Shown here: piece by piece, positions 6,602 to 6,993 of the stretch | Numbering within the stretch: the first letter of the stretch is position 1 | Layout of the letters: every line of letters begins with the position of its first letter | The notes under the pieces: generated by a model | Told to the model about the DNA's origin: nothing | Seen by the model: the letters and a program-made list of their open reading frames with translations, nothing else | Database searches by the model: none | Translations under genes and position numbers: made by a program | Source: Victivallales bacterium | Lineage (GTDB): Bacteria; Verrucomicrobiota; Lentisphaeria; Oligosphaerales; Oligosphaeraceae | DNA: 6,993 bases | Direction of reading: 5' to 3' | NCBI GenBank assembly: GCA_017431185.1 | Contig: JAFRLP010000594.1 | Location: 1 to 6,993 of the forward strand

Positions 6602-6993
6602 TTACAGTTGGGCGGCGACCTGAACGGCCTCGAACACCTCGATCTGGTCGTGCTCCTCGAAGTCCTCGAAATTGTCCAGGCGGATACCGCATTCCAGGCC
6701 AGACTTGACCTCGCGCACGTCGTCCTTGAAATGCTTGAGGCTCTGGATCTGGCCGTTGTAGATCATCTCCTTGTTGCGGTAAACCTTGGCCTTCGCGTTC
6801 ACGCGGATCACTCCGTCGTTCACGCGGCAGCCGCAGATTTTGCCGACCTTGCTGTTCTCGAAGATCTGGATGATTTCCGCCTTGCCCAGGTATTTCTCCT
6901 GGATTTCGGGGGCGAGTTGTCCGCGCATGGCGTTCTCCACCTCGGCCAGCAGGTCGTAGATGATGGAGTACAGGCGGATTTCCACGCCCTTCT
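6602..6993 (-). CDS. infB: Translation initiation factor IF-2, C-terminal fragment
   Basis: Partial gene, continuing past the right edge; about 129 residues and a TAA stop (6602-6604) are visible. IF-2 is the GTPase that brings initiator fMet-tRNA to the 30S subunit and promotes 50S joining. The visible part covers the end of domain III's helix region and domain IV (C2), the part that binds the fMet-tRNA acceptor end. Family landmarks are GVEIRLYSIIYDLLAEVENA, SKVGKICGCRVNDG, and the highly conserved SLKHFKDDVREVKSG followed by ECGIRLDNFEDF. The tail VQVAAQL after the last strand is short. The GTPase domain lies outside the window. It heads the visible part of the operon that continues with rbfA, truB, ribF and mutS2. 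Confidence 0.96.
   Translation of the reverse strand, partial: KGVEIRLYSIIYDLLAEVENAMRGQLAPEIQEKYLGKAEIIQIFENSKVGKICGCRVNDGVIRVNAKAKVYRNKEMIYNGQIQSLKHFKDDVREVKSGLECGIRLDNFEDFEEHDQIEVFEAVQVAAQL

Noticed and set aside
1..6993. CRISPR array, insertion sequence ends, tRNA or rRNA genes, toxin-antitoxin or defence genes
   Set aside because: No regularly spaced repeats, transposase motifs, terminal inverted repeats, tRNA cloverleaf or recognisable defence protein was seen on either strand.

Overview
The window holds the 3' part of a translation-factor operon on the minus strand. Read right to left it runs: infB (C-terminal fragment, cut by the window edge), rbfA, truB, ribF, mutS2. The order infB-rbfA-truB-ribF is the conserved bacterial arrangement. 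Here mutS2 follows ribF through a 4-base ATGA stop/start overlap. Gaps are small: 30 bases infB-rbfA, 3 bases rbfA-truB and 93 bases truB-ribF, the last containing a perfect 8-bp hairpin. Together these genes serve translation initiation (IF-2), late 30S maturation (RbfA), tRNA pseudouridine-55 formation (TruB) and FMN/FAD supply (RibF). MutS2 belongs to a family tied to recombination control and, more recently, to rescue of collided ribosomes.

Downstream of mutS2 the character changes to accessory DNA. A 304-base gene-free stretch (1637-1940) carries a nested hairpin and an AT-rich, promoter-like segment. After it comes a very short prepilin-type gene (1466-1636, 56 aa), which ends just after the conserved N-terminal methylation/transmembrane segment. 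It overlaps, in another frame, a 395-codon frame (295-1482) encoding the middle and later part of a glycosidase-like protein with a beta-galactosidase-trimerization/GATase-like domain. That frame lacks its N-terminal half and has no convincing start, and its end also looks premature. The simplest reading is a deletion, rearrangement or assembly join that placed a prepilin 5' end on a glycosidase fragment. At the far left, on the plus strand and convergent, is the C-terminal end of an AraC-family regulator.

The organism is probably a member of the PVC group, most likely Lentisphaerota (Victivallales-like). The clue is the [12 protein letters not shown]...[12 protein letters not shown] type of short prepilin-like protein, found in very large numbers in those genomes, next to a glycosidase and an AraC regulator. 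This is inference from remembered family patterns, not a search.

I found no undescribed system. The observations most worth checking are the prepilin/glycosidase junction, the altered LDLR-type motif (LNLI) in the MutS2 Smr domain, and the two hairpins.
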